Position numbers and translations under genes: made by a program
In this document: piece by piece, positions 1-6,620 of the stretch
How positions within the stretch are numbered: position 1 is the first letter of the stretch
Layout: every line of letters begins with the position of its first letter
The notes under the pieces: model-generated
The model's database searches: none
Told to the model about the DNA's origin: nothing
What the model saw: only the letters and a program-made list of their open reading frames with translations
Origin: Proteobacteria bacterium UBA6492
GTDB lineage: Bacteria > Pseudomonadota > Gammaproteobacteria > UBA6429 > Thiohalophilaceae
NCBI GenBank assembly: GCA_002436485.1
Contig: DJMK01000151.1
Coordinates: 1 to 6,833 of the forward strand
DNA length: 6,833 nt
Direction: 5' to 3'

Positions 1-1
1 C

Positions 2-478
2 GTTAAAGTTGCAACAACCAAGGCGCAGCGCAAACTGTTCTTTAATTTACGCAGCTCCAAGAAACACCTTGGCTGGTTCAACCAGGAAGAAGTCGAGACG
101 GTGGCCAGGGACCTGGGCGTTTCCACCGCTGAAGTTCGCGAGATGGAATCGCGAATGAGTGGTCAAGACATTGGTTTTGATTTGCGTGACGATGATGACG
201 ACGATAAACCCACCGCACCGGTTGCTTATCTGCAAGACCAATCACTGTCACCCGCCGATGAACTAGAAAACACACAGTGGGGCGATTACAACCGGGTACG
301 TTTGCATAATGCTCTGGCTACGCTGGATGAACGCAGCCAGGATATTCTGGCACAGCGCTGGTTGTCTGAGAAAAAAGCGACCTTGCAGGACCTGGCAGAC
401 AAATACGGTGTCTCTGCGGAACGCATTAGACAGCTGGAAAACAATGCCATTAAGAAACTGCGTAATGCCTTGAATTAA
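2..478 (+). CDS. rpoH: RNA polymerase heat-shock sigma factor RpoH (sigma-32), C-terminal part, 5' end cut by window edge
   Basis: The reading frame is open from base 2 to the TAA at 476-478 and gives 158 residues, so the true start lies left of the window. Near its beginning it reads KVATTKAQRKLFFNLR, which contains the nine-residue RpoH box (QRKLFFNLR) that separates sigma-32 from other sigma-70 family members. It continues with GWFNQEEVETVARDLGVS and VREMESRM (region 3), an acidic linker (DDDDDDK), then region 4 with LDERSQDI and the helix-turn-helix LADKYGVSAERIRQLE, which contacts the -35 element. By alignment from memory with the 284-residue E. coli protein, about 120 N-terminal residues are missing. 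The family directs core polymerase to heat-shock promoters for chaperones and proteases. The gene is convergent with the oxidase operon and ends about 20 bases before a strong terminator. Nothing seen suggests decay or a frameshift. Confidence 0.97.
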   Translation, partial: VKVATTKAQRKLFFNLRSSKKHLGWFNQEEVETVARDLGVSTAEVREMESRMSGQDIGFDLRDDDDDDKPTAPVAYLQDQSLSPADELENTQWGDYNRVRLHNALATLDERSQDILAQRWLSEKKATLQDLADKYGVSAERIRQLENNAIKKLRNALN

Positions 479-498
479 GTTTCTCTTACTGCATAAAC

Positions 499-525
499 AA
501 AAAGGCCGCTTTTGCGGCCTTTTTT
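499..525. terminator. Bidirectional intrinsic terminator between rpoH and the cco operon
   Basis: A perfect stem has arms AAAAAGGCCGC (499-509) and GCGGCCTTTTT (514-524) with a TTTT loop (510-513). The GC core is six pairs (GGCCGC/GCGGCC). A T-run follows the core on both strands, because the left arm is a run of As. It can therefore end rpoH transcription rightward and the oxidase transcript leftward. It lies 20 bases after the rpoH stop and 23 bases after the stop of the small ORF at 549-647, which is the right placement for both. Confidence 0.9.
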
Positions 526-548
526 GTGTAGTAGTGTATTTTGTGCTC

Positions 549-647
549 TCAGGCAAAAAGAATGGTGAGCAATATCACCCAGGCAAACACGATCAGGCCG
601 ACGATAATGGCCATGGGAAAATTCTGGAATGTGAACATTTCTTTCAT
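549..647 (-). CDS. Predicted 32-residue single-helix membrane protein at the end of the cbb3 operon (unrecognised)
   Basis: An ATG at 645-647 opens 32 codons ending in TGA at 549-551. The protein begins MKEMFTFQNFPM and then runs as one hydrophobic stretch (about residues 13-31, starting AIIVGLIVFAWV) almost to its last residue. The only charged residues are K2 and E3. An AGGTG Shine-Dalgarno sequence lies six bases before the ATG, better than the sites of ccoI or ccoS. The ORF fits exactly between ccoS (40 bases upstream) and the shared terminator (23 bases downstream). By analogy it could be a small oxidase-associated helix, in the way that CcoQ, CydX and the Pseudomonas stutzeri subunit CcoM accompany terminal oxidases. 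I do not recognise the sequence and cannot show homology to CcoM, so function is inference only. The alternative is a chance ORF, but the ribosome site, the hydrophobic composition and the placement argue against that. Confidence 0.6.
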   Translation of the reverse strand: MKEMFTFQNFPMAIIVGLIVFAWVILLTILFA

Positions 648-653
648 ATTTTT

Positions 654-658
654 CACCT
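654..658 (-). promoter_or_regulatory. Ribosome binding site AGGTG of the small membrane ORF
   Basis: The minus strand reads AGGTGAAAAATATG, which places a five-base Shine-Dalgarno match six bases before the ATG. It supports translation of the 32-codon ORF and selects Met1 over the internal Met4. Confidence 0.55.
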
Positions 659-666
659 GCTTAATA

Positions 667-684
667 TATTAGCGAATTCTAATA
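667..684. repeat. Inverted repeat TATTAG-N6-CTAATA in the ccoS/small-ORF gap
   Basis: Two perfect six-base arms, TATTAG (667-672) and CTAATA (679-684), flank the spacer CGAATT. The repeat overlaps the possible -10 element of the promoter proposed just upstream of the small ORF, so it could be an operator. The region is AT-rich, and a chance palindrome is quite possible. It is not followed by a T-run, so it is not a terminator. Confidence 0.3.
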
Positions 685-704
685 AACTAGTCCTTTTCAG
701 GCAA
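676..704 (-). promoter_or_regulatory. Possible sigma-70 promoter for the small membrane ORF
   Basis: On the minus strand, TTGCCT (699-704, four of six matches to TTGACA) is followed after 17 bases by TAGAAT (676-681, five of six matches to TATAAT). Initiation would fall near position 669 and give a leader of about 20 bases before the small ORF. The -35 element lies inside the last codons of ccoS. The ORF may instead be expressed only by read-through from ccoS. Confidence 0.3.
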
Positions 705-884
705 GTCCTCATCGTCTTTTTTACCGCTCCCCGGGATGCGCGGATCATCATCATCCATCAGGATTCGATGTGCAGGGCCTTCCAGGTCGTCAAACTGGCC
801 ACTACGTACAGCCCACATAAATGCCCAGATGGCGATACCCAGCAATACCAGGCCCAGCGGAATTAACAGGTACAGAATAGACAT
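687..884 (-). CDS. ccoS: cbb3-type cytochrome oxidase assembly protein CcoS
   Basis: This 65-residue protein has one N-terminal transmembrane helix (about residues 3-25) and a short acidic tail. The family signature is plain: FMWAVRSGQFDDLEGPA at 22-38, then RILMDDDDPRIP. CcoS is needed for cofactor insertion during maturation of cbb3 oxidase. In Rhodobacter capsulatus its loss leaves an oxidase lacking heme b and copper, although how it acts is not established. The ATG lies one base after the ccoI stop (TGA-T-ATG) with no clear Shine-Dalgarno sequence, so translation probably depends on ribosomes finishing ccoI. The stop is TAG at 687-689. The length and the position last in the G-H-I-S series are typical. 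Confidence 0.95.
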   Translation of the reverse strand: MSILYLLIPLGLVLLGIAIWAFMWAVRSGQFDDLEGPAHRILMDDDDPRIPGSGKKDDEDLPEKD

Positions 885-885
885 A

Positions 886-3351
886 TCAATCTACAGCTTT
901 CATTGCGTCCATAGTTGTTTGCGATACGCCAGCATGTTGCTGCCGATCAATCAGGCGAAGCGCGTTGAATACCACGACCAGCGAACTGGCCGACATGCCA
1001 ATGGCTGCCATCCAGGGCGCAACCCAACCCATGGCGGCCAGAGGCAACGCAACCAGATTATAAACCAGCGCCCATGACAAGTTCTGCCGTATGACGCGAG
1101 TGGTCTTTCTCGCGGTTCGAATCGCCGCCAGTAACTGCTCGAGTTGTTCGGACAATAAAATCATGTCAGCGCTGGCCTGTGCTATCTGGGTACCACTGCC
1201 CATGGCAATGGATACCTGTGCAGCAGCCAGTACCGGGGCATCATTGATTCCATCACCAATCATGGCAACCACTTCACCCTGTTGTTGTTGCTGTTTGACA
1301 TAGGCAAGCTTGCCATTCGGCGACATTTCACCATGCGCAGTTGTGATTCCAGCCTGTTTGGCAATCTCATCAACTACGCTCTGGCGATCGCCGCTTAAGA
1401 GTGAAACCTGGCAACCCAGATTACCCAGTGCGACGATGGTTTGTTTCGCATTGGCACGCAATACATCCCGAAAATAAAACACCGCCAGTACCTGCTTATC
1501 ATCAGACAATACCACCGGAGTCGCTGTCATATCAGTTAACGGTAGCTCAATTGACAGGTGTTGCGTCGCAAATTCCGGATGACCGATAAAATATGATGTG
1601 TCATTGATAACACCCTGAATACCTTGCCCTGGCAGGGAAACAATATCGCCTGCAGTGTATGCTGTATCACCTGCTACCTTGACCAATGCCTGCGCAAGCG
1701 GATGTTCGGAATACCGTTCCAGTGCAGCAGCCAGCTTTTTACATTCCGCTTCGCCGAGATCACTCATCGTGTCTACGTAGCTCAATGAAATCTGCCCACG
1801 TGTTAACGTGCCGGTCTTATCAAAAACCACGTGCGTCACTTTTGCCAGCGTCTCAAGTGCATGCCCGCGCGTAGTTAACACACCTTCGCGCGTTAGCTGG
1901 CCGGTAGCTGCTGTCACCGCCGTTGGTGTTGCCAATGACAACGCGCATGGACAGGTTACTACCAGTACGGAAATCACGACCCAGAATGCTTCTCCTGGTG
2001 CATGTTGCCACCAGTAAAAACCAATGCCCGTCGCCAGCAACAATAATATGGCAACAAAATAGCTGGCAACCCTGTCGGCCAGTTTTGCAATTTGCGGTTT
2101 TTCCGCTTGTGCACGATCCAGCAGGCGTTGAATCGCAGCCAATACCGTATCCTGACCCACCTGTTCCACTTTAACATGCAACATGCTCTCAATATTTACG
2201 CTACCACCAACAACCCTCTGATTGACCGTTTTTTTGATTGGCAAACTTTCGCCAGTGAGCAGGGATTCATCCACGCTGGAAATACCGGTCACGACTGTGC
2301 CGTCGGCCGGAATGCTTTCACCCGGTTTAACAATGATCAAATCACCGGCCCGTAAATCCGAAACAGGCACTACTTCTTCGGTATTTTCGTCCAGTCGTGT
2401 CGCCATAGCGGGTATCAGCTTTACCATTTCTTCGGCTGCCTGTCCGGCACGATGGCGCGCGCTCATTTCAAGATAACGACCGGTTAACAGGAAGAAAGTA
2501 AACATGGTAACGGAATCAAAATAAACCTCGCCGGATCTGAAAATCGTGGCATAGGCGCTGGCAACAAATGCGCTGGTAATCGCAAGCGTAACTGGTACAT
2601 CCATGCCAAGTCTGCGCATTTTCAGATCGCGCCATGTACCCTGATAGAAAGGCCTGGCGGAATAGATTAGTACCGGTGCTGTAATCAACATGCTGACCCA
2701 GCGCAGAAATAATTCGAGCGTTGATTCCATTCCCTTGTAATCGCCGGCGTACAATGCCACGGCAATCATCATAACCTGCATGGCACCAAAGCCTGCAACC
2801 GCGAGACGCCTGAGCGCTTGCGCCTTTTCATTTTTGAATACCTGTTCCTGACGTTTTGGATCCAGTGGGTGGGCCAGGTAACCTATTTCGCCAATAGCCT
2901 TGAGGATCTGGCTTAATCTGATCTGGCTATTATCCCATGTCAACTGTGCACGATGGGTTGCATAGTTGACCTGAAATGAAATCACACCCGGCAACTGCAT
3001 CACGTGGTGCTCACTGAGCCATACGCAGGCTGCACACACAATCCCTTCCAGGATCAATGAAGCTTCTTTGACGTGTTCATCATCACTGCGTACAAATGAT
3101 TGTTGCAATTCGGGTCGGTCATAAAGCTCAAGGTTTTTTAATACATCTGGGACAAGTTGCCGTGCGGCTTGAGATCGTTCCGTTCGGTATTTGTAGTAGT
3201 CGGTAAGATTGTTGTCGACGATCGCCTGCGCTACCGCCTGACAACCGGGACAACACATGTCATGCGTGGCACCATCGATAGTAACGCTATAATGACTGCC
3301 CGCAGGTACCGGCAGACCGCAATGGAAACATGACTGCTGTTGGTCATCCAT
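886..3351 (-). CDS. ccoI: Copper-transporting P1B-type ATPase CcoI/FixI for cbb3 oxidase assembly
   Basis: This inner-membrane ATPase exports Cu(I) for the CuB centre of cbb3 oxidase. With the ATG at 3351 the protein has 821 residues. In order it has an N-terminal cysteine-rich metal-binding segment (CFHCGLPVP with C8 and C11; CCPGC with C33, C34 and C37), an HMA-like domain with CAAC (106-109), eight expected helices, the actuator motif TGES (366-369), the ion-path CPC (467-469), the phosphorylated aspartate of DKTGT (D511), the HP motif (550-551) and GDGIND (699-704). The YN and MSASS residues of the last two helices (about 764-765 and 786-790) complete the Cu(I) set of P1B-1 pumps. An in-frame GTG at 3384 would add 11 residues and overlap ccoH by 23 bases. 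The ATG is preferred because it falls 10 bases after the ccoH stop and gives the short lead before CFHCGLPVP usual in this family. Neither start has a good ribosome site. The catalytic motifs are intact. Confidence 0.96.
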   Translation of the reverse strand: MDDQQQSCFHCGLPVPAGSHYSVTIDGATHDMCCPGCQAVAQAIVDNNLTDYYKYRTERSQAARQLVPDVLKNLELYDRPELQQSFVRSDDEHVKEASLILEGIVCAACVWLSEHHVMQLPGVISFQVNYATHRAQLTWDNSQIRLSQILKAIGEIGYLAHPLDPKRQEQVFKNEKAQALRRLAVAGFGAMQVMMIAVALYAGDYKGMESTLELFLRWVSMLITAPVLIYSARPFYQGTWRDLKMRRLGMDVPVTLAITSAFVASAYATIFRSGEVYFDSVTMFTFFLLTGRYLEMSARHRAGQAAEEMVKLIPAMATRLDENTEEVVPVSDLRAGDLIIVKPGESIPADGTVVTGISSVDESLLTGESLPIKKTVNQRVVGGSVNIESMLHVKVEQVGQDTVLAAIQRLLDRAQAEKPQIAKLADRVASYFVAILLLLATGIGFYWWQHAPGEAFWVVISVLVVTCPCALSLATPTAVTAATGQLTREGVLTTRGHALETLAKVTHVVFDKTGTLTRGQISLSYVDTMSDLGEAECKKLAAALERYSEHPLAQALVKVAGDTAYTAGDIVSLPGQGIQGVINDTSYFIGHPEFATQHLSIELPLTDMTATPVVLSDDKQVLAVFYFRDVLRANAKQTIVALGNLGCQVSLLSGDRQSVVDEIAKQAGITTAHGEMSPNGKLAYVKQQQQQGEVVAMIGDGINDAPVLAAAQVSIAMGSGTQIAQASADMILLSEQLEQLLAAIRTARKTTRVIRQNLSWALVYNLVALPLAAMGWVAPWMAAIGMSASSLVVVFNALRLIDRQQHAGVSQTTMDAMKAVD

Positions 3352-3361
3352 ACCAGTGATA

Positions 3362-4162
3362 CTAATGGACTGTCGTCCTTGCACGCAATTCGTGTAGTTC
3401 GTTTTCTTTTTGTATTGTAACTACCAGACTCCAGTTGCCCGGTTGCGGTAAGGTTATATCAGCAACATACAGACCACCACCAACATATTGCATGCTAAAT
3501 GACCTGTCATGGCGAAAATCCGCACTATAAAGAAACTTGCCAGCGATTATGGCTTTGTTAAGCGGTTTTCCCTGAGCATCGTTGACCTGTAATAACAACT
3601 GGTTAGGTTGCCCTTGCAACGGTTTTGTTTGCCAGCCGGTTTTCACCTGCCAGCCACGGCTTGTTTGCATGGCCCGCTGTTGCTGATATTCATTAAACTG
3701 ATTTTCCTTTTCACGAAAATCATGGCTGACCGTGCCGGGAAAAACTGAACGAGTTTCGCCGCCTGATTTGGGTTCAGGCACAAACCACTTTATCCAGCTC
3801 ACGCTGCCATCTGACTGTGCCAGCAGGATAAAAAAGGTATTGGTTATAATTACAATCGCAAAAAACCCAATAATCGCTGCGGGTGCCCAGTGAAAACGAC
3901 CTGCCTGCCCGGCCTGATTGTTTTCACGCACCTTGAGAATGATCGCCATGGCATAAATCGTCATCAGGTAAAGCGCGAGGTGAATAGCAAACACATCGGC
4001 ACCGGGCCAGTTAATAACCGCAAACAGCGACAAAATAACAATGACTATCAAGGCCAGCACCCCGGCCACCATGACTGTTGATACCGACAGCAGTTTCCTC
4101 ACCAATAGAAATGCAACAATGATGATCAAAATGCCGGCCGGTAACGTAACGAGGATATTCAT
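3362..4162 (-). CDS. ccoH: FixH/CcoH-family oxidase assembly protein with an extended multi-helix N-terminus
   Basis: CcoH is a membrane-anchored partner that stays with the CcoNOP complex during cbb3 assembly. The protein has 266 residues, whereas the usual FixH/CcoH is roughly 150-180 with one helix. The C-terminal half is recognisable: a helix at about 92-115, then SHDFREKENQFNEY (146-159), GWQVKTGW (170-177), and the beta-rich periplasmic part with QVNDAQGKPL (192-201), GGGLYVADITLPQPGNW (228-244) and a short charged tail. In front are three further hydrophobic segments at about 4-22, 28-49 and 56-78, with basic residues (R22, K23; K77, R79) placed so that a four-helix fold puts the FixH domain in the periplasm. 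The start ATG lies three bases after the ccoG stop, with GGGTGA across the stop serving as ribosome site. Family assignment rests on the C-terminal domain and gene order. The role of the N-terminal helices is unknown. Confidence 0.9.
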   Translation of the reverse strand: MNILVTLPAGILIIIVAFLLVRKLLSVSTVMVAGVLALIVIVILSLFAVINWPGADVFAIHLALYLMTIYAMAIILKVRENNQAGQAGRFHWAPAAIIGFFAIVIITNTFFILLAQSDGSVSWIKWFVPEPKSGGETRSVFPGTVSHDFREKENQFNEYQQQRAMQTSRGWQVKTGWQTKPLQGQPNQLLLQVNDAQGKPLNKAIIAGKFLYSADFRHDRSFSMQYVGGGLYVADITLPQPGNWSLVVTIQKENELHELRARTTVH

Positions 4163-4165
4163 ACT

Positions 4166-5584
4166 TTAATCACCCTGCGTCGGGAAATAGAAACTGCTTG
4201 TTGCACTGATTTCTTTTTCTATCCCGTTCTCTGTATAAGTCATGTATACGGTCACACTCTGGTCGGCACCATCTTTTTGTGGATTATCCGCGCGCACAAC
4301 CAGCTGTATCTCCGCGCTTTTACTGGCAGGTAAAGTGAGCTGTGATGATGGTGAAAATTCCCAGCTAAAACCTGGCCGTTGTTGTAATGTTAGTTTGTAG
4401 GACATTTCCTCGTCGCGCTTATTAAATACCTTGACCATGTATCGGTTCTGAATGCTCCCGTCAGACAAATGCACATACAGTGGCTGCCTGATTTGCTGAA
4501 TCCGTAACTCTGTTGTTGTGCGATGCAGGATACTCCAGCTCAAAAGTGTAGTGACAATAAGTAGTGCAAACCCATAACCAATATTTTTCAGTTTAAATAC
4601 CCGGTTTTTCTCGCCAGATAGCTGTCTTTGCGAGGTATACCGTATCAACCCGGTTGGGTAGTTGATTGCCTTCATGATCGTATTACATGCGTCAATACAC
4701 AGCGCACATGATACACACTGGTACTGCATGCCATTGCGTATATCGATCCCGACCGGGCAGACCTGTACACAATAACCACAATCGATACAGTCACCAATGT
4801 CCTGTTCAACCCTGGCCTGCTGCTGCTTGTTACCCTTATCTGGTTTACAGCGCCCGCAGCTACGCTCACCACGTGGCTCATCGTAAGATACAATCAGCGT
4901 ATCTTCATCAAACATCGCTCCCTGAAAACGCGCATAAGGACACATGTAAGTACACACCTGCTCACGCGCCAGGCCAGCCATTACAAAGGTCGTCAATGTC
5001 AGGAACAGCGTGGTGGCATAGGCAGGAAACGGTGCTGCACCGGTAAAAAACTGGTAAATCAGATTGTAAGCATCATCCCAGTACAGCGTGAACGACAGGC
5101 CAGTCCAGAACGCCACCAGTAACCACAACAACCACGTCAATGACATCAACAGGACCTTTTTCATAGACCATGCTGAGTTTGCGAGTTTCATTCGGGCGTT
5201 ACGCTCACCCTGTACAATGTGTTCGATCAGTAAAAATACGTCTGTCCAGAGTGTCTGGAAACAGAAGTAGCCACAGAACACACGCCCGGCTATGCCGGTG
5301 ACAAAAAACAGCAAAAATGCCGCGATGATCAGAAACCCCGCTAACCAGAATATATCCTGTGCATACACCGTCAGGTCAAAGATATAGAAACGACGTTCAA
5401 TAATATTGAGCAGCACGGTCTGATCAGGGCCATTTTCTCTTTCCCAGCGAAACCATGGTAAAAGAAAATAGGTTCCATAGGCGACAAGCAGGACGATGTA
5501 CTTGATAGTGCGGTAACGACCACTAACTGACCGCGGATAGATCGGAACACGACCCTGATGCAACGTTGTCTGGTTTGTTTCCAT
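4166..5584 (-). CDS. ccoG: CcoG/FixG/RdxA membrane Fe-S protein, cupric reductase of cbb3 assembly
   Basis: This 472-residue protein matches CcoG over its full length. It opens with VPIYPRSVSGRYRTIKY (13-29), has membrane segments near 27-46, 80-98, 142-162, 188-206 and 335-353, and carries two ferredoxin-type [4Fe-4S] motifs: C266, C269, C272, C276 and C290, C293, C296, C300. Further conserved cysteines are C211 and C215 (CTYMCPYARFQGAMFDEDT) and C243 and C246. The C-terminal 110 or so residues form the immunoglobulin-like FixG domain. In Rhodobacter capsulatus CcoG reduces Cu(II) to Cu(I), the form CcoI pumps. The first CxxxCP site reads C104-GYF-C108-F, so the usual proline is phenylalanine. 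The ATG at 5584 has GGCGGA close before it. The gene begins 20 bases after the hairpin T-run that follows ccoP and ends three bases before ccoH. Confidence 0.96.
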   Translation of the reverse strand: METNQTTLHQGRVPIYPRSVSGRYRTIKYIVLLVAYGTYFLLPWFRWERENGPDQTVLLNIIERRFYIFDLTVYAQDIFWLAGFLIIAAFLLFFVTGIAGRVFCGYFCFQTLWTDVFLLIEHIVQGERNARMKLANSAWSMKKVLLMSLTWLLWLLVAFWTGLSFTLYWDDAYNLIYQFFTGAAPFPAYATTLFLTLTTFVMAGLAREQVCTYMCPYARFQGAMFDEDTLIVSYDEPRGERSCGRCKPDKGNKQQQARVEQDIGDCIDCGYCVQVCPVGIDIRNGMQYQCVSCALCIDACNTIMKAINYPTGLIRYTSQRQLSGEKNRVFKLKNIGYGFALLIVTTLLSWSILHRTTTELRIQQIRQPLYVHLSDGSIQNRYMVKVFNKRDEEMSYKLTLQQRPGFSWEFSPSSQLTLPASKSAEIQLVVRADNPQKDGADQSVTVYMTYTENGIEKEISATSSFYFPTQGD

Positions 5585-5603
5585 ATTCCGCCTGGTCTCA
5601 GCT

Positions 5604-5641
5604 AAAAAGCAAAAGGGCGTATCTGACTGCCAGACACACCC
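5604..5641 (-). terminator. Hairpin plus T-run between ccoP and ccoG, terminator or attenuator
   Basis: On the minus strand an 11-pair stem GGGTGTGTCTG / CAGATACGCCC (5631-5641 and 5615-5625, two G-U pairs) with the loop GCAGT is followed by TTTTGCTTTTT (5604-5614). This is a good intrinsic terminator, 43 bases after the ccoP stop. Only 19 bases separate the T-run from the ccoG start, and I see no promoter there. Partial read-through is therefore likely, lowering assembly-gene expression relative to the structural genes. Confidence 0.75.
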
Positions 5642-5684
5642 TTCAGTTGATCCGATGCGAATAGCAACCTGCTGCTACACCAGT

Positions 5685-6599
5685 TTACATCCCACCGCCC
5701 AGTTCATGGACATAAAGTGCCAGCATTTTTATCTCAGTGTCGCTAAATCGATTTTTCCAGGCCGGCATCTTTCTGGCTATGCCCTTTTGAATAACACTGG
5801 CAATAGCCTGCTTTTTCTCTGCATGGCTCATCTGATCATTGATATTCGCCACTGTCCAGATGTGATCGGTGAGATTGGCTGAACCAATGGCGATATTGCC
5901 GGTTGCTTCACTGGTGTGACAGGCGACACAACCGCCTTCACCACTAAACAGCGCCTTACCACTTGCTACTTTTGTATTTTCTTTATCTTCACCCGACAGG
6001 CTGACCACATACTCACACAAATCGTCAATCTGCTGTCCAGTCAGACGCGCGGCAAAGCCTGGCATATTGCCATTACGGCCCTCGCGAATTGAATGCTCGA
6101 TGTGCTCGTACTTGCCACCCCAGATCCAGTCGTCATCAGCCAGGCTCGGGTATTTACCTGCCAGTCCAGCACCACCGGCCTGGTGACAGGCGGCACAATT
6201 ATCTGCAAACAATACCTTGGCGACCGAGAATGCAAAAGCGCGCTTTGCCGGGTCCTTCAATATTTCTTCTGCTGTAGACTGGTTGAGTTCCTCGATAAAC
6301 TTTTGTTGCTGTGCACGGGCTTCCATCAGGTCCTTCTGTAGCAACGCGCGTGTGTTCCAGTGTGTTTTTACAACCTTGCCATCACGCGTAGTGTACTCAA
6401 TCTCGTTTGCGATACCCTTGGTATAACCATCACCAACTGGCCACGCTGGGAACAGTACCCAGTAAATCACTGCGAAAATAACGGTCAGGTAAAAACCCCA
6501 TAACCACCAGTTTGGTAACGGGTTGTTAAACTCCTGGATATCACCATCCCATGCATGACCTGTTGTCTGGACTGTCTGCTTTTGCTTGTCTTTACTCAT
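5685..6599 (-). CDS. ccoP: cbb3 oxidase subunit III, membrane-anchored diheme cytochrome c CcoP
   Basis: CcoP passes electrons from soluble or membrane cytochromes c toward CcoO and the CcoN active site. The 304-residue protein begins with a hydrophilic lead containing WDGDIQEFNNPLPNWW (about 17-32), the standard CcoP N-terminus, then one membrane helix (about 33-53). Two periplasmic cytochrome c domains follow. Heme 1 binds CAACH (C135, C138, H139) with a likely distal Met179 in GNMPGF. Heme 2 binds CVACH (C224, C227, H228) with a likely distal Met278 in KMPAW. There is no third heme site. A TTG three codons upstream (6608) also keeps the frame, but AAGAG at 6610-6614 is ten bases from the ATG at 6599 and only one from the TTG, so the ATG is chosen. 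The gene begins 21 bases after ccoQ. Length and motifs are normal for the family. Confidence 0.96.
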   Translation of the reverse strand: MSKDKQKQTVQTTGHAWDGDIQEFNNPLPNWWLWGFYLTVIFAVIYWVLFPAWPVGDGYTKGIANEIEYTTRDGKVVKTHWNTRALLQKDLMEARAQQQKFIEELNQSTAEEILKDPAKRAFAFSVAKVLFADNCAACHQAGGAGLAGKYPSLADDDWIWGGKYEHIEHSIREGRNGNMPGFAARLTGQQIDDLCEYVVSLSGEDKENTKVASGKALFSGEGGCVACHTSEATGNIAIGSANLTDHIWTVANINDQMSHAEKKQAIASVIQKGIARKMPAWKNRFSDTEIKMLALYVHELGGGM

Positions 6600-6620
6600 A
6601 TTTGGCAAACTCTTTAGATA

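Noticed and set aside
188..208. DDDDDDK run in RpoH, resembling an enteropeptidase recognition sequence
   Set aside because: E. coli RpoH has a similar acidic linker at this place (FDLSSDDDSDS), so it is ordinary linker variation.
263..556. Open frame on the minus strand antisense to rpoH (97 codons)
   Set aside because: It runs through the shared terminator and mirrors the well-supported rpoH frame. The product has no recognisable domain.
534..866. Plus-strand open frame of 110 codons across the small ORF and ccoS
   Set aside because: It is antisense to ccoS, whose family signature is clear, and its product is low-complexity and His-rich in the way a shadow frame would be.
1275..1297. Run of five glutamine codons in CcoI, appearing as a CAA-type microrepeat
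   Set aside because: It is short and lies in a variable loop shortly before GDGIND. There is no sign of expansion or a frame change.
4687..5046. Plus-strand open frame of 119 codons inside ccoG
   Set aside because: It is the complement of the Fe-S and membrane part of ccoG. Its composition follows the cysteine and hydrophobic codons of the true gene.
5647..5660. FNR/ANR-like site TTGAT-CCGA-TGCGA upstream of ccoG
   Set aside because: Only the left half matches TTGAT-N4-ATCAA; the right half does not. Any real FNR control is expected upstream of ccoN, outside the window.
5662..5677. Small hairpin TAGCA-N6-TGCTA just after the ccoP stop
   Set aside because: It has only five pairs and no T-run. 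The stronger hairpin 20 bases downstream accounts for the region.
6600..6608. TTG start that would add three residues to CcoP
   Set aside because: The only ribosome-site candidate (AAGAG at 6610-6614) is one base from the TTG but ten from the ATG at 6599.
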